This document shows, in pieces, positions 50,209-58,063 of a stretch of DNA of 64,000 bases (its first letter is position 1; the number at the start of each line of letters is the position of its first letter). The stretch comes from JACDAN01 sp963827705 (GTDB lineage Bacteria > Actinomycetota > Thermoleophilia > Gaiellales > Gaiellaceae). The stretch lies in assembly GCA_963827705.1 (NCBI GenBank), contig CAWHBN010000017.1, positions 164,507-228,506 of the forward strand, in the 5' to 3' direction. Under the pieces are notes generated by a model. The model saw only the letters and a program-made list of their open reading frames with translations, was not told the DNA's origin and made no database searches. A program made the position numbers and the translations under genes.

Positions 50209-50342
50209 TGCTAAACGCAAACGCTTTCATCAGCCGTCGGTTCAAATTCCCGCCGGCAGCGAAGGAGGAACCGGCGATTTGCCGAACCACTTCCGTCGGC
50301 GTTCCGAACGCGTAGGGACATCCCCGAGACGACGGAGGAAGC

Positions 50343-50795
50343 ATGAAAGACCGGTCTCTCGCCCAGACCCTGGCGCTGCTCTTCGGCATCGCGTTCCTCG
50401 GCGCCGGGATCCTGGGCTTCATCCCAGGCATCACCACCAACCTCGGTGACATCAAGTTCGCCGGGAGCGACTCGCCCGCTGAGCTCCTCGGGATCTTCCA
50501 GGTGAGCATCTTGCACAACATCGTCCACCTGCTCTTCGGCGTGGCCGGCCTCGCGCTGTCACGCACGCACTCCGGGGCCCTCGCGTTCCTGCTCTGGGGA
50601 GGAGTCATCTACCTCGTCCTGTTCCTGTACGGGCTCTTCATCGACCAGGACAGCGACGCGAACTTCGTCGCCATCAACACGGCGGACAACTGGCTCCATC
50701 TGGTGCTCGGAGGCGGCCTGCTCGGCGGCTGGTTTGTCAGCAAGGGCGCCGCTGAAGGTGCCACCGACCGGCGGGCAACGACGCCGGCGGCGTAA
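50343..50795 (+). CDS. DUF4383 membrane protein
   Basis: 150 residues with four membrane helices: TLALLFGIAFLGAGILGFIP, LLGIFQVSILHNIVHLLFGV, LWGGVIYLVLFLYGLFI and WLHLVLGGGLLGGWFVS. The HNIVHLLFG and NWLHLVLG segments are DUF4383 hallmarks. Its function is unknown; it is often linked with stress-related genes. GGAGGAAGC precedes the ATG directly. A strong hairpin follows. Confidence 0.85.
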   Translation: MKDRSLAQTLALLFGIAFLGAGILGFIPGITTNLGDIKFAGSDSPAELLGIFQVSILHNIVHLLFGVAGLALSRTHSGALAFLLWGGVIYLVLFLYGLFIDQDSDANFVAINTADNWLHLVLGGGLLGGWFVSKGAAEGATDRRATTPAA

Positions 50796-50806
50796 TACGT
50801 CCTAGC

Positions 50807-50841
50807 GGGCGGCCGCCTCTGCGTTGCGGAGGCGGCCGCCC
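50807..50841 (+). terminator. hairpin after DUF4383 gene
   Basis: GGGCGGCCGCCTC pairs perfectly with GAGGCGGCCGCCC around a 9-nt loop, 12 nt after the stop codon. Probable intrinsic terminator. Confidence 0.65.
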
Positions 50842-50855
50842 TACTGTTGCGGCTC

Positions 50856-51254
50856 GTGGACTCCGACCGCCAGATCCTCGAGCACCTCGAGCCTCACCTG
50901 CGGGAGACTGAGCCGGACGGCGCGGCAGCGATGCTCGCGCTCGTCGCACGGGACTCCGTCGACCTCGACGAGCCTGCACTGGCCGCCGCGATCCGACGGG
51001 CGCTGCTCGTGCTGGCGTCGGGTGGAGACCTGCAGCGAGAGCTGACGCTCGACGACCGCGCGGTGACCGGGCTTGCCGCCGACCTCGACGACCCGGCCCG
51101 CCGAGTCGAGCTCGAAGCCGCCCTGCGCGGCCTGCGGGCGACCGCGGACGAGCTCCCGGAGGCGGCGACCGCACTCGACTCGCTGCTCGCGGACGGCGAC
51201 CGCGCCTGGCGCGCCCTCGCCGCGGCACTCCTCGCCGACGAGCTCACCGACTAG
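50856..51254 (+). CDS. hypothetical helical protein
   Basis: About 132 residues, all-helical by composition and rich in Ala, Asp, Glu and Leu (LRETEPDGAAAMLALVARDS, LDEPALAAAIRRALLVLASG, ATALDSLLADGDRAWRALAA). No signal peptide, membrane segment or known motif. The start is GTG 50856; a TTG at 50847 is also possible and would touch the preceding terminator. Function unknown. Confidence 0.5.
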   Translation: MDSDRQILEHLEPHLRETEPDGAAAMLALVARDSVDLDEPALAAAIRRALLVLASGGDLQRELTLDDRAVTGLAADLDDPARRVELEAALRGLRATADELPEAATALDSLLADGDRAWRALAAALLADELTD

Positions 51255-51344
51255 CCCCTCCAGCGACTCCCCCAAACGGGATCAACTTTTTCGCCGCCGC
51301 GCCGATGGAAGGCCGTCACTGCGGATCTCGGAAGGAAGGGTCGC

Positions 51345-52298
51345 TTGCGCCGTCTCGTCGCGCTATCGATCGTCGTCGTCAGCTCGCTCGCGCTCGCCGG
51401 ATCGGCCTCGGCTTCGCAGCTGATCGACCGGAATGCCGGCAACGTCAAGCTCAAGGTTTCGCGCGACGGCAAGGCGATGCTCACGTACCGCGCACGCGGC
51501 CGCCGCTGGGACGTGCTCGCGTGGGGCGCGCTCAACGCGCTTCATCCGACCACTGTGCGGAAGCAGGTCCAGTTCAGGCTCGACCGCGCCGGCGGCTGGG
51601 GCACCTTCGGCAAGAAGCTCGAGTTCGCGAACGCGTGCAGGCGGTACGACGGGCCGCCCCTCATCCACGTGGTGGCCGCCTGCAAGGCGCCTGACGGCTC
51701 GTACTGGGCCGTGCAGCGCTGGCAGCGCGCACTGCCCAATCTCGGCCTCTTCCCCTGGCTTCCCAAGCTGCGCGCCTGGGCGCTGCACCTGTCTCACTGG
51801 ACCGGCCCGCTGGCTGTGCTCGAGGGCTGGACGGACTGGTCGTGGAACGGCCGGTACCACCACATCTTCGGCCGGCTGACCTACCTGGGACGACCCGTGC
51901 ACGGCTTCAAGACGAACCAGTTCGGGGCCCGGAAGGACAAGTACGGCCGGCTCGTCTACCTCGACACCTTGAGGTCGAAGCACGGCCCGGGCTGGCGCCG
52001 CGAGAACTCCTTCGTGACGCACAAGGGCACCGGTGTCTTCTGTTACAACTTCCGCGCCCGCAACCCGCTCGAGGGCGGCTACGCCCACCCGCCGCACTAT
52101 CGCGGCGGCCTCCGAGGCCCCGGGAACGGCGAGGCGTACCGCATGGTCGTGGAAGGACCGGGCGTGACGCCCGACGTGAAGTGGGAGGGCCGCGGGCTCG
52201 CGAACTTCGACCCCTCGAATCCTCTCCACATCGCGCACGAGCAGACGATGAACAACCAGCTCGACAGCCTGAACGACAACCTCTGCTCCCACCACTGA
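51345..52298 (+). CDS. secreted protein, tandem paralogue 1
   Basis: 317 residues with a signal peptide (LVALSIVVVSSLALAGSASA). The mature protein starts SQLIDRNAGNVKLKVSRDGK and is full of aromatic pairs and conserved blocks such as MLTYRARGRRWDVLAWGALN, VQFRLDRAGGWGTFGKKLEF, LHLSHWTGPLAVLEGWTDWS and GPGWRRENSFVTHKGTGVFC. Function unknown; the pattern suggests a compact beta-rich extracellular protein. TTG start behind GGAAGGAAGGG. The following gene is a close copy, about two thirds identical by eye. Confidence 0.7.
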   Translation: MRRLVALSIVVVSSLALAGSASASQLIDRNAGNVKLKVSRDGKAMLTYRARGRRWDVLAWGALNALHPTTVRKQVQFRLDRAGGWGTFGKKLEFANACRRYDGPPLIHVVAACKAPDGSYWAVQRWQRALPNLGLFPWLPKLRAWALHLSHWTGPLAVLEGWTDWSWNGRYHHIFGRLTYLGRPVHGFKTNQFGARKDKYGRLVYLDTLRSKHGPGWRRENSFVTHKGTGVFCYNFRARNPLEGGYAHPPHYRGGLRGPGNGEAYRMVVEGPGVTPDVKWEGRGLANFDPSNPLHIAHEQTMNNQLDSLNDNLCSHH

Positions 52299-52335
52299 GC
52301 CGCGCTGTCGCTAGAGTCGGCGCACGGGGGATCCC

Positions 52336-53280
52336 GTGCGCCGACTCCTTTTTGCCGCCGTCATAGCCGCCGTCCTTGCACCGCCTGCCTCGGCGTCACA
52401 GCTGATCGACCGGAATGCGTCCGGAATCCGGCTGAAGGTCTCGCGCGACGGCAAAGCAATGTTGTCGTATCGCGCGCGGGGGCGGCACTGGGACGTGCTC
52501 GCCTGGGGCGCGATCAACGCGCGCCATCCTGGCAAGGCCCGCAAGCAGGTTCAGTTCAGGCTCGACCGCGCCGGCGGCTGGGGCACGTTCGGTCGGAAGC
52601 TCCGGTTCAGGAACGCCTGCAGGACGTACGACGGGCCACCGCTCGTCCATCTCGTCACCGCCTGTAAGGCTCCGGATGGGTCGTACTGGGCGGTCCAGAA
52701 GTGGCGTCGCACGGTCCCGAACCTCGGCTTCACGCCTTGGCGGCGGGATCAGCGCGCGTGGGCCGTCCACCTCTCTCACTGGACCGGCCCGCTCGCCGTT
52801 CTCGAGGGATACACCGACTGGTCGTGGAGCGGCCGCTACCACCACATCTTCGGCCGTCTGACCTACCTCGGGCGTCCTGTCCACGGCTACAGGACGACGA
52901 AGTACGGCGCGAGGCTCGACAAGTACGGGCGGGCCGTCTATCTCGACACGTTCGGCTCGAAGCACGGTCCCGGGTGGCGCCGCGAGAACTCGTTCGTCAC
53001 CCACAATCCGACCGGGGTCTTCTGTTACACGTTTCGCGCGCGCAATCCGCTCGAGGGCGGTTATGCCTACCCGCCCGGCTACCGAGGCGGAGCTCGAGGC
53101 CCCGGGAACGGCCGGGCCTATCGGATGACGGTCGAAGGCCCGGGCGTCACGCCTGACGTCAAGTGGCAGGGCAAGGGGCTGCCGAGGTTCAATCCGCGCG
53201 CCGTTGCGCATCTCGCCCACGAGCGGGACATGAACGCCAAGCTCGACCAGTTCGGCGACCGGCTCTGCCACAAGCATTGA
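52336..53280 (+). CDS. secreted protein, tandem paralogue 2
   Basis: 314 residues, the second copy of the same family: signal (LLFAAVIAAVLAPPASA), then SQLIDRNASGIRLKVSRDGK, MLSYRARGRHWDVLAWGAIN, VQFRLDRAGGWGTFGRKLRF, VHLSHWTGPLAVLEGYTDWS, GPGWRRENSFVTHNPTGVFC. Cysteines in CRTYDGPPLVHLVTACKAPD and FCYTF are kept in both copies, consistent with disulfides outside the cell. GTG start. The 3' end overlaps the TTG start of the flavin reductase gene by 4 nt. Confidence 0.7.
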   Translation: MRRLLFAAVIAAVLAPPASASQLIDRNASGIRLKVSRDGKAMLSYRARGRHWDVLAWGAINARHPGKARKQVQFRLDRAGGWGTFGRKLRFRNACRTYDGPPLVHLVTACKAPDGSYWAVQKWRRTVPNLGFTPWRRDQRAWAVHLSHWTGPLAVLEGYTDWSWSGRYHHIFGRLTYLGRPVHGYRTTKYGARLDKYGRAVYLDTFGSKHGPGWRRENSFVTHNPTGVFCYTFRARNPLEGGYAYPPGYRGGARGPGNGRAYRMTVEGPGVTPDVKWQGKGLPRFNPRAVAHLAHERDMNAKLDQFGDRLCHKH

Positions 53281-53741
53281 GCGACGACCTCCGCGGGGTC
53301 ATGCGGCAGTTCCCCGCGGGCGTCGCAGTCATCACTGTCGACCTCGACGGCGAGCGCCTCGGGCTGACGCTCGGCACGCTCGTCTCGCTCTCGCTCGACC
53401 CGCCGCTCGTCGGCTTCGCCGTCAAGCAGGAGGCGGCGCTCCACGAGCTGCTGCGGCGCGCCGGCGACTTCGGCGTCAGCCTGCTCGCAGCGGGGCAGGA
53501 AGGAATCGCGCAGCACTTCGCTCGCGGAGTGCCGCCGATCGTCCTCTGGCAGGGCGTCGAGGTGCTCGACGAGCCCGGCCCACCGCTCTTGGCGGGCGCG
53601 GTGGGCTGGCTGCGAGGCCACGTGCTCGCCGAGCACCCGGCGGGGACGCACACGTTCTTCGTCGGCGAGATCTCCTCCGCCGATCCCGGTCCCTCCGACC
53701 GGCCGCTCGCCTACTTCGGACACGCCTACCACGGCCTGTGA
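53277..53741 (+). CDS. flavin reductase-like FMN-binding protein
   Basis: 154 residues with the split-barrel flavin reductase pattern: LRGVMRQFPAGVAVITVDLD, LTLGTLVSLSLDPPLVGFAV then KQEAALHELLRRAGDFGVSL, and HTFFVGEISSA. It should bind FMN and supply reduced flavin to a partner oxygenase, or reduce small substrates. The TTG start inside the previous stop gives the family's usual N-terminus; ATG 53301 would lose part of it. Confidence 0.8.
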   Translation: MSDDLRGVMRQFPAGVAVITVDLDGERLGLTLGTLVSLSLDPPLVGFAVKQEAALHELLRRAGDFGVSLLAAGQEGIAQHFARGVPPIVLWQGVEVLDEPGPPLLAGAVGWLRGHVLAEHPAGTHTFFVGEISSADPGPSDRPLAYFGHAYHGL

Positions 53742-54406
53742 CCGACGCTGTCGTCTTCGACCTCGACGGCCTGCTCCTGGACACGGAGCAAGTCTGGGAC
53801 GAGGTGCGCGAGGGTCTGGTCCGCGAGCGCGGCGGCCGCTGGCACGACGGTGCGCAGGCGGACATGATGGGGATGAGCTCCACGGAGTGGTCGCGCTACC
53901 TTCACGACGAGCTCGGGCTCCCGGAGCCACCCGAGGAGCTGAACCGGATCGTCGTCGAGCGGATGGAGGATCGGTATCGGCAGCAACTTCCGGTCGTCGA
54001 CGGCGCCGCGGAGGCTGTCCGCCGCCTGGCCGGTCGCTGGCCGCTCGGGCTCGCGTCGTCGTCCAACCGTCCGTTGATCGACCTCGCTCTCGACCTGATG
54101 GGCGTCGCCGAGCTCTTTCACGCGACCGTGTCGTCCGAGGAGGTCGACCGGGGGAAGCCGGCGCCGGACGTCTACCTGGAGGCCGCGCGAAGGCTCGGCG
54201 TCGAACCCGAGAACGCCGTCGCCGTCGAGGACTCGGCCAGCGGCATCCGCTCGGCGAGGGCGGCAGGACTGGGCGTGGTCGCGGTCCCGAACGCGCACTT
54301 CCCGCCTGCGGACGACGTCCTAGAGCTAGCGGACGTGCGGCTGGAGTCGCTCGCCGGGCTTACGCCGCACGCCGTCGAATCAGCGTCATCCCGTCGCGGA
54401 CCGTGA
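53738..54406 (+). CDS. HAD-family phosphatase / beta-phosphoglucomutase-like
   Basis: 222 residues. The four HAD motifs are present: VVFDLDGLLLDTE (nucleophile Asp), LGLASSSNRPLIDLALDLMG, EEVDRGKPAPDVYLEAARRL (Lys) and VAVEDSASGIRSARAAGLGV. The cap domain lies in between. It likely removes phosphate from a sugar phosphate or isomerises it. The GTG start overlaps the flavin reductase stop by 4 nt; the 3' end overlaps the convergent O-methyltransferase by 47 bp. Confidence 0.83.
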   Translation: MTDAVVFDLDGLLLDTEQVWDEVREGLVRERGGRWHDGAQADMMGMSSTEWSRYLHDELGLPEPPEELNRIVVERMEDRYRQQLPVVDGAAEAVRRLAGRWPLGLASSSNRPLIDLALDLMGVAELFHATVSSEEVDRGKPAPDVYLEAARRLGVEPENAVAVEDSASGIRSARAAGLGVVAVPNAHFPPADDVLELADVRLESLAGLTPHAVESASSRRGP

Positions 54407-55004
54407 GCATCAGGCACTCGACGCTCTCGTCGGCGGCAACGTGGTCGTTGAAGGCCTTGATCGCCTGCGTGCTCTCCTCGCCGTCGTCCTCCACGACCCG
54501 GCCTGACCAGAGCACGTTGTCCGCGACGATGAAGCCGTCACCGACCAGCTTGGGCAGCACGGCCTCGTAGTAGTTGACGTAGTTCGGCTTGTCGGCGTCG
54601 ATGAAGACGAGATCCCAGGGGCCTTCCAGCTCTCCGAGCGCGTCGAGGGCCGGGCCGACGCGGTAGTCGATGCGGTCGGCGACGCCGGCCTCCTCGGCAT
54701 AGCGCCGGGCCACAGCTGTCGTCTCCTCGTTCACGTCCAGGCTCGTGATCCGTCCGCCGTACGGCAGCGCGAGCGCCATCGAGATCGACGAATAGCCGGT
54801 GAAGGTGCCGATCTCGAGGACGTTCTGCGCCCGCGAGAGCCGCACGAGCCAGCCGAGGAGCTGCCCCTCGAGCGGCCCAACCATCATCTGCGGGAGCTCG
54901 GAGATCGCTCGGGTCTCCTCCTCGAGCCGGCGGAAGAAGTCCGGGTCCGGCGTGGAGTGATCGGCGGCGTAGCGCTCGACGTCCTCGTTGACGATGTAGC
55001 TCAT
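54360..55004 (-). CDS. class I SAM-dependent O-methyltransferase (family 3)
   Basis: 214 residues: QMMVGPLEGQLLGWLVRLSR, SAM motif VLEIGTFTGYSSISMALALP, VGPALDALG, and the metal/active-site motif LVFIDADKPNYVNYYEAVLP, WSGRVVEDDG. It resembles catechol and caffeoyl-CoA O-methyltransferases that need Mg2+. The natural acceptor is unknown. It overlaps the stop of fabF by 4 nt, suggesting co-transcription with it. Confidence 0.85.
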   Translation of the reverse strand: MSYIVNEDVERYAADHSTPDPDFFRRLEEETRAISELPQMMVGPLEGQLLGWLVRLSRAQNVLEIGTFTGYSSISMALALPYGGRITSLDVNEETTAVARRYAEEAGVADRIDYRVGPALDALGELEGPWDLVFIDADKPNYVNYYEAVLPKLVGDGFIVADNVLWSGRVVEDDGEESTQAIKAFNDHVAADESVECLMLTVRDGMTLIRRRAA

Positions 55005-56233
55005 TCGACCCTCCCGACGAGGACGCAGGCGTTGTGCCCGCCGAGGCCCATCGCGTTCGAGAGCGCGACCTCGACGTCCGCGTCCCGCGCCTCGTTCGGG
55101 ACGTAGTCGAGGTCGCAGGCGGGATCCGGGTGTTCGTAGTTGATCGTCGGCGGCAGCTTTCCGTGGTAGACGGCGAGCGCGGCCATCTGAGCCTCGATCG
55201 CGCCGGCGGCGCCGAAGCAGTGGCCCATCATCGACTTCGTCGACGAGACGGCGAGCTCGTAGGCGTGGTCGCCGAAGACGTCCTTGATCGCCTTCGTCTC
55301 GGCGGCGTCACCGAGCGGCGTCGAGGTGCCGTGCGCGTTGATGTAGCCGACGCGCTCAGGCTCGACACCGGCGCGCTCGATCGCCGCGCGCATCATCTCG
55401 GCGACGCCGATCGCCTCCGGCTCCGGCGCGGCGAGGTGGTAGCCGTCGTTCGAGGTGCCGTAGGCGAGCACCTCGGCGTAGATCGTCGCGCCGCGCTCCT
55501 GCGCCGCCTCGAGCTCCTCGAGGACGAGCGCGCCCGCGCCCTCGCCGATCACGAACCCGGCCCGTGTCGCGTCGAATGGACGCGACGCGCGCGGCGGATA
55601 CTCCTCCTCGGCGGCAAGGCCGCGCATCGCGCAGAACCCGGCGAGGATCAGCGGGTGCATGCAAGCCTCGGTCCCGCCGGCGAGCATCGCGTCGGCGTCG
55701 CCCCGCCGGATGATCTCGGCTCCCTCACCCACCGCGTGCGAACCGGTGGCGCAGGCGGAGACGGGCGCATAGTTGGGACCCTTCAGCCCGAGCGAGATCG
55801 CGAGCTGGCCGCTCGCCGAGTCGACGAGCACGCTCGGCAGGAAGTACGGCGAGACCCGGGTCGGTCCGCGCTGCTGCAGGACCTCGTGCTGCTCCATGAT
55901 CCCGAGGAAGCCGCCGATCGCGGATCCGAACGCGATCCCGACACGGCTCGGCACGTAATGCGAGTCGAGCCCTGCGTCCTCGATGGCCTGCCTCCCCGCC
56001 TCGACCGCGAGCAGGACGTTCCGGTCGAGCCGCCGTGCCTCCTTCGGAGAGACGACATCCGGCGGCTCGAAGCCTTTGACCTCGGCTGCGACGCGTACGG
56101 GGAACTCGCTCGCGTCGAACGACTGGATGAAGTCGATCCCGCTCTCGCCGGCGAGCGCGGCGCTCCAGGTTGAGGGCGTGTCGAGCCCGAGCGGGCTCAC
56201 GGTCCCCATCCCAGTGATCACGACGCGTCGCAC
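55001..56233 (-). CDS. fabF: beta-ketoacyl-ACP synthase II
   Basis: 410 residues. The thiolase-fold condensing enzyme has its nucleophile in VSACATGSHAVGEGAEIIRR, the first His in GYINAHGTSTPLGDAAETKA and the second in STKSMMGHCFGAAGAIEA, followed by the glycine-rich ALSNAMGLGGHNACVLVG. It extends fatty acyl chains with malonyl-ACP. Length and motifs are normal. No other fab genes are adjacent, so it may serve a specialised lipid pathway. Confidence 0.9.
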   Translation of the reverse strand: MRRVVITGMGTVSPLGLDTPSTWSAALAGESGIDFIQSFDASEFPVRVAAEVKGFEPPDVVSPKEARRLDRNVLLAVEAGRQAIEDAGLDSHYVPSRVGIAFGSAIGGFLGIMEQHEVLQQRGPTRVSPYFLPSVLVDSASGQLAISLGLKGPNYAPVSACATGSHAVGEGAEIIRRGDADAMLAGGTEACMHPLILAGFCAMRGLAAEEEYPPRASRPFDATRAGFVIGEGAGALVLEELEAAQERGATIYAEVLAYGTSNDGYHLAAPEPEAIGVAEMMRAAIERAGVEPERVGYINAHGTSTPLGDAAETKAIKDVFGDHAYELAVSSTKSMMGHCFGAAGAIEAQMAALAVYHGKLPPTINYEHPDPACDLDYVPNEARDADVEVALSNAMGLGGHNACVLVGRVE

Positions 56234-56317
56234 GGGGCCAGCTTAGGCGCGGCGCAAGGAGCTCTGCGCGGGACCATGCAGCGGCCCGAGCCGCATCCCC
56301 TTCACTGTGCCGCCCCG

Positions 56318-56340
56318 GGGCGAGGGACTGTCCCTCGCCC
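56318..56340. repeat. 23-bp interspersed palindrome, copy 3
   Basis: GGGCGAGGGAC-T-GTCCCTCGCCC: perfect 11-bp arms around one centre base. It sits in the divergent gap between fabF and the DNA ligase gene, so it cannot be a simple terminator here. The core CGAG-G-GAC/GTC-C-CTCG is shared with copies 1 and 2. Confidence 0.7.
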
Positions 56341-56405
56341 GCAGACCTGGTGCGAAGTAGTTGCAAAGAGCGTGGCCCGGGCGGACGGGGATAGCCTTGG
56401 CCCCC

Positions 56406-57419
56406 GTGCCGGGCCCCGACGTACCTTTCCCGCCGATGGAGGCGGAGCTCGTCTCCGAGCTGCCGGAGGGCGAGGGCTGGCAGTACGAGCCCAAGTGGGA
56501 CGGCTTTCGCGGGATCCTCGAGAACGACGGCGGCGAGCTCGCGCTCTGGTCGCGGAAGGAGCGGCCGCTGCTGCGCTACTTCCCGGAGCTCCGCCCGCTC
56601 GGCGACCTGCTCCCGCCCCACTCCGCGCTCGACGGCGAGATCGTGATTGCCCGGGACGGCGTGCTCGACTTCGACTCGATGCAGATGCGGCTCCACCCGG
56701 CCGAGAGCCGAGTCAACCGGCTGGCGAAGGAGATCCCGGCCGAGTTCATCGCGTTCGACGTCCTCCTCTGGAAGGGCAAGCCGCTCCACGAGCTTCCGCT
56801 GAAGAAGCGGCGGGCGCAGCTGGAGAAGCTGGCGAAGGGCTTCCGGCTCTCCCCCTGCACGCTTGACCCAGAAGCGGCCGGGGAGTGGCTCGACACGTTC
56901 GAGGCCGCCGGTCTCGACGGCGTGATCGCGAAGCGGCTCGACCACCCGTACCGGCCGGGCTCCCGGGAGGCGGTGACCAAGGTGAAGCCCTACAAGACGG
57001 CCGACGCCGTGATCGTCGGCATCCGGTGGAAGAACAAGCCGGAGAAGATCGCGACACTCCTCCTCGGGCTCTACCGGGACGACGGCGGGCTCGACTACGT
57101 GGGCTCGGCCGCGGTCGCAGCATCGAAGCACGACCGGATCGCCGAGCAGGTTCTCCCCCTGATCGACGAGAAGTCGGACCGCCGCTTCTCGGAGCCCAAC
57201 CGGTGGGGCACCGGCGACCTCGAGGAGCAGGCGGTGAAGCCCAAGCTCGTCGCAGAGGTGCGGTACGACAAGGTGCAGGGCAACCGCTTCCGGCACGGCA
57301 CCCGCTTCCTCCGCTTCCGCGACGACAAGAAACCGAAGGACTGCACCTGGCGCGAGCTCCGCCCGCCGCGCAATCCGAACGACCCGACGTTCGAGAGCCT
57401 GCTCAGCTTCGCCGGTTGA
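56406..57419 (+). CDS. ATP-dependent DNA ligase (LigC/LigD ligase-domain type)
   Basis: 337 residues. The adenylation lysine is in EPKWDGFRG (KxDG, Lys30), followed by LDGEIVIARDGVLDFDSMQM (motif III region), FIAFDVLLWKGKPLHELPLK, DGVIAKRLDHPYRPGSREAV and the OB-domain signature around KPYKTADAVIVGIRWKN. It seals nicks using ATP and would act with the LigD polymerase domain encoded 0.6 kb downstream. The GTG start gives the usual short lead before MEAELVSELPEG. Confidence 0.87.
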   Translation: MPGPDVPFPPMEAELVSELPEGEGWQYEPKWDGFRGILENDGGELALWSRKERPLLRYFPELRPLGDLLPPHSALDGEIVIARDGVLDFDSMQMRLHPAESRVNRLAKEIPAEFIAFDVLLWKGKPLHELPLKKRRAQLEKLAKGFRLSPCTLDPEAAGEWLDTFEAAGLDGVIAKRLDHPYRPGSREAVTKVKPYKTADAVIVGIRWKNKPEKIATLLLGLYRDDGGLDYVGSAAVAASKHDRIAEQVLPLIDEKSDRRFSEPNRWGTGDLEEQAVKPKLVAEVRYDKVQGNRFRHGTRFLRFRDDKKPKDCTWRELRPPRNPNDPTFESLLSFAG

Positions 57420-57444
57420 GCATGTCCGCCGGCACCCCAGCGGG

Positions 57445-57834
57445 TCAGGACCGCCACCGCAGGAAGCCGATCGAGGCGACGTACGCCACCCCGGTCAACG
57501 CGCCGAGCTGGACGTACGGCGTTCCATCGCGCCCGTGCGCCCACTCCCAGACGCACATCACCAGGATCAGCCCGATGGCGAAGCTGCCGGCCAGCGCCGT
57601 GGCGTGAAGGTCGATCCTGGCCCAGTACTCGTCCCGACCGTCGCCGCGCAGCCCGCGGACGAGGTCAGAGCGGCCGCCCGCCAGGATCAGGAGCGCGACG
57701 ACGCTCATCACCGCGAGGGACCAGAGCGCCCCGGCGCGGTCGTCGCCGATCCAGAAGCCCGCGAAGAAGACGAGCCCGATCAGCACCGAGAGACCCGGCA
57801 CGAACCACTTCGTCCTATGAATTGCTGTTGTCAT
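57445..57834 (-). CDS. four-helix membrane protein controlled with XRE repressor
   Basis: 129 residues with four membrane helices (FVPGLSVLIGLVFFAGFWIG, ALWSLAVMSVVALLILAGG, ALAGSFAIGLILVMCVWEWA, LGALTGVAYVASIGF). It is not a recognised family. The gene starts 20 nt inside the end of the XRE regulator gene, so the two are coupled. Such XRE-membrane protein pairs are common, with the regulator controlling its partner. Confidence 0.65.
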   Translation of the reverse strand: MTTAIHRTKWFVPGLSVLIGLVFFAGFWIGDDRAGALWSLAVMSVVALLILAGGRSDLVRGLRGDGRDEYWARIDLHATALAGSFAIGLILVMCVWEWAHGRDGTPYVQLGALTGVAYVASIGFLRWRS

Positions 57835-58015
57835 GGAAAACCTCCTCGACAGTCAGGGCAAAGAACCGTGCGAGCGCGAGCGCGAGCGGCAGCGACGGTG
57901 TGTATCGCTCGGTCTCGATCGCATTGATCGTCTGACGCGAGACGTCCATCGCCTCCGCCAGCTCGGCCTGCGAGAGGCCGCGCGCCTTGCGGAGCTCTCT
58001 GATCTCGTTCCGCAC
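57815..58015 (-). CDS. short XRE-family transcriptional regulator
   Basis: 66 residues: RNEIRELRKARGLSQAELAE, AMDVSRQTINAIETERYTPS, LPLALALARFFALTVEEVFH. This is a minimal Cro/CI helix-turn-helix (relatives regulate membrane partners). The GTG start lies two bases from a nested palindrome that covers the promoter, so the gene is probably autoregulated and translated from a leaderless or near-leaderless mRNA. Confidence 0.85.
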   Translation of the reverse strand: MRNEIRELRKARGLSQAELAEAMDVSRQTINAIETERYTPSLPLALALARFFALTVEEVFHDNSNS

Positions 58016-58016
58016 G

Positions 58017-58063
58017 ATGTAAAGTTAGCTTGACACGCTACAGGTGTCAAGCCTGCTTTACAT
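58017..58063 (-). promoter_or_regulatory. nested palindromic operator over the XRE promoter
   Basis: Two dyads share one centre: CTTGACAC/GTGTCAAG (58029-58036 and 58044-58051) inside ATGTAAAG/CTTTACAT (58017-58024 and 58056-58063). Read on the reverse strand, the inner dyad contains a perfect -35 TTGACA, 17 nt ahead of TAACTT. The layout suits two repressor dimers binding across the promoter. Confidence 0.65.
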
